This document shows positions 6,399-7,545 of a DNA stretch of 7,545 nucleotides, piece after piece. The stretch lies in contig JAQGKN010000090.1 of NCBI GenBank assembly GCA_028290085.1, positions 1 through 7,545 of the forward strand, written 5' to 3'. The notes under the pieces are model-generated. The model saw nothing but the letters and a program-made list of their open reading frames with translations, searched no databases and had not been told where the DNA came from. Numbering within the stretch: position 1 is the stretch's first letter; each line of letters opens with the position of its first letter. Position numbers and translations under genes: made by a program. This DNA comes from Hyphomicrobiales bacterium (GTDB lineage Bacteria; Pseudomonadota; Alphaproteobacteria; Rhizobiales; Beijerinckiaceae).

Positions 6399-7541
6399 CT
6401 AGAGCGCCGGAATTGGTTGCTGACCAACGAGGGTGATCCCGTAACCGTCGAGACCCACCACGGTGCGCTTGGTGTTCGAGAGAAGCACGATGTTGCGCAC
6501 GCCGAGGTCGAGCAAGATTTGCGCGCCTACGCCGTATTGGCGCAGCTCTGCGATCGGCACGCTCGTCGCAAGACCGTCGCGCTCATGCACAGCATGGCTG
6601 AGGCTGTTCTGCGAAGGCTCGCGAATGAGCACGACGACGCCACGGCCCTTTTCGGCAATCATGCGCATGGAAGCTTCGAGCTCGCCGCCGCGCGCGCGCG
6701 CCTCGCCGCCGAAGAAGTGGCCCGGCGTGGTGTCGCCGAGGCTGTCAGCGAGAAGATTGTGCTGGTGCATACGCACGAGCACCGGCTCATCGCCCGACAC
6801 GTCGCCACACACCAGCGCAAGATGCTCGGCGTAGTCGATGCGATTGGCGTAGATCTTCACTTTGAAGTCACCGCCGAAGCGGCTGGTGATCGCAGCCTCC
6901 GCAATCGCCTCCACGAATTTCTCGTTGCGGCGGCGATAGGCGATGAGATCGGCGATGGTGGCAATCTTCAGCCCGTGCAATTGCGCGAATGCAACGAGAT
7001 CGGGCATGCGCGCCATGGTGCCATCGTCGTTCATGATCTCGCAGATCACGCCTGACGGGTTCATGCCGGCGAGCCGCGAGATATCAACAGCAGCTTCCGT
7101 ATGACCGGCGCGCACGAGCACGCCGCCATCCTGGGCGACCAGCGGGAAGACATGGCCGGGCGACACGAGATCCTGTCGGGCCATGGCCGGATCGATAGCG
7201 ACCGCGATGGTGCGGGCACGGTCGGCGGCGGAGATGCCGGTCGTGACGCCCTCGCGAGCCTCGATCGACACGGTAAAGGCCGTCTGGTGCGGCGACTGGT
7301 TCTTCGGCGCCATGTAATTGAGGCCGAGCTGCTCCACCCGCTGCCGCGTCATGGATAGGCAGATGAGCCCGCGTCCGTAACGGGCCATGAAATTGACGAC
7401 CGACGCATCCGCCTTTTCAGCGGGAATGACGAGATCGCCCTCGTTTTCACGGCCTTCGTCGTCGACCAGAATGAACATCCGACCGTGGCGGGCATCTTCG
7501 ATGACGTCTTCGATAGGCGAAAGAAAAGTTGAATGGGACAT
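6399..7541 (-). CDS. ribB: 3,4-dihydroxy-2-butanone-4-phosphate synthase with degenerate GTP cyclohydrolase II domain (RibBX-like)
   Basis: Converts ribulose 5-phosphate to formate and the four-carbon precursor of riboflavin; cytosolic. The RibB domain (about 8-210) keeps its acidic loop RENEGD (31-36), [11 protein letters not shown] (98-108), the GHTEA motif with H147 (146-150) and E168 in [13 protein letters not shown] (166-178), so it should be active. The second domain (about 219-380) resembles GTP cyclohydrolase II ([22 protein letters not shown]) but the three zinc cysteines align with N262, R282 and R284, the RQEGRxIGL motif reads REPSQNSLS (307-315), and the usual C-terminal tail is missing. 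This matches the RibBX variant described in Proteobacteria, in which the cyclohydrolase half is not functional. The start is the ATG four bases from the window edge, so promoter and any FMN riboswitch lie outside. It is the first visible gene of an operon with an FMN monooxygenase. It may be a second copy or the main one. Confidence 0.9.
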   Translation of the reverse strand: MSHSTFLSPIEDVIEDARHGRMFILVDDEGRENEGDLVIPAEKADASVVNFMARYGRGLICLSMTRQRVEQLGLNYMAPKNQSPHQTAFTVSIEAREGVTTGISAADRARTIAVAIDPAMARQDLVSPGHVFPLVAQDGGVLVRAGHTEAAVDISRLAGMNPSGVICEIMNDDGTMARMPDLVAFAQLHGLKIATIADLIAYRRRNEKFVEAIAEAAITSRFGGDFKVKIYANRIDYAEHLALVCGDVSGDEPVLVRMHQHNLLADSLGDTTPGHFFGGEARARGGELEASMRMIAEKGRGVVVLIREPSQNSLSHAVHERDGLATSVPIAELRQYGVGAQILLDLGVRNIVLLSNTKRTVVGLDGYGITLVGQQPIPAL

Positions 7542-7545
7542 GTAT

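Noticed and set aside
6689..6700. Twelve-base alternating CG run
   Set aside because: It encodes the Ala-Arg-Ala-Arg stretch of the degenerate cyclohydrolase domain; in a GC-rich genome this is expected, and the frame continues through it, so no slippage is indicated.

Overview
This GC-rich window looks like an alphaproteobacterial, probably Hyphomicrobiales (Bradyrhizobium-like), chromosome segment. The reasons are the codon bias, the mix of aromatic-catabolism families, and two copies of a palindromic GTCATTGCGAG...GAAGCAATCC repeat of a kind common in that group. The assignment is by impression; no search was run. All seven genes are enzymes or a regulator of small-molecule breakdown or flavin supply. 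No RNA gene, mobile element or CRISPR array was seen.

Left half, plus strand: a two-domain type I extradiol (VOC) ring-cleavage dioxygenase (28-861), an IclR-family regulator only 10 bases downstream (872-1615), an 83-base palindromic repeat, and a class A FAD hydroxylase of the MhpA/PheA type (1734-3350). Right half, minus strand, read from the right edge: a RibB-type DHBP synthase with a degenerate GTP cyclohydrolase II tail (7541-6399), an alpha/beta-hydrolase fold protein whose nucleophile serine is alanine (6352-5567), an LLM-class FMN monooxygenase (5534-4365) and a second alpha/beta hydrolase with an intact triad (4368-3526). The last two overlap by ATGA. The halves converge at 3351-3525, which holds a nested hairpin and the second copy of the repeat.

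Inferred logic: the FAD hydroxylase would make a catechol-type ring, the extradiol enzyme would open it, and the C-C or ester hydrolase at 3526-4368 could process the product, as in mhp-type meta cleavage. The minus-strand operon adds a flavin-dependent monooxygenase next to a riboflavin-precursor gene, which suggests FMN supply is co-expressed with FMN demand. No flavin reductase, hydratase, aldolase or transporter lies in the window, so the pathway is incomplete here and the substrate cannot be named.

Most worth a second look are the serine-less hydrolase, the RibB protein without zinc-site cysteines in a catabolic operon, the active-site Tyr-to-Phe change in the dioxygenase, and the paired repeats that bracket the hydroxylase gene.
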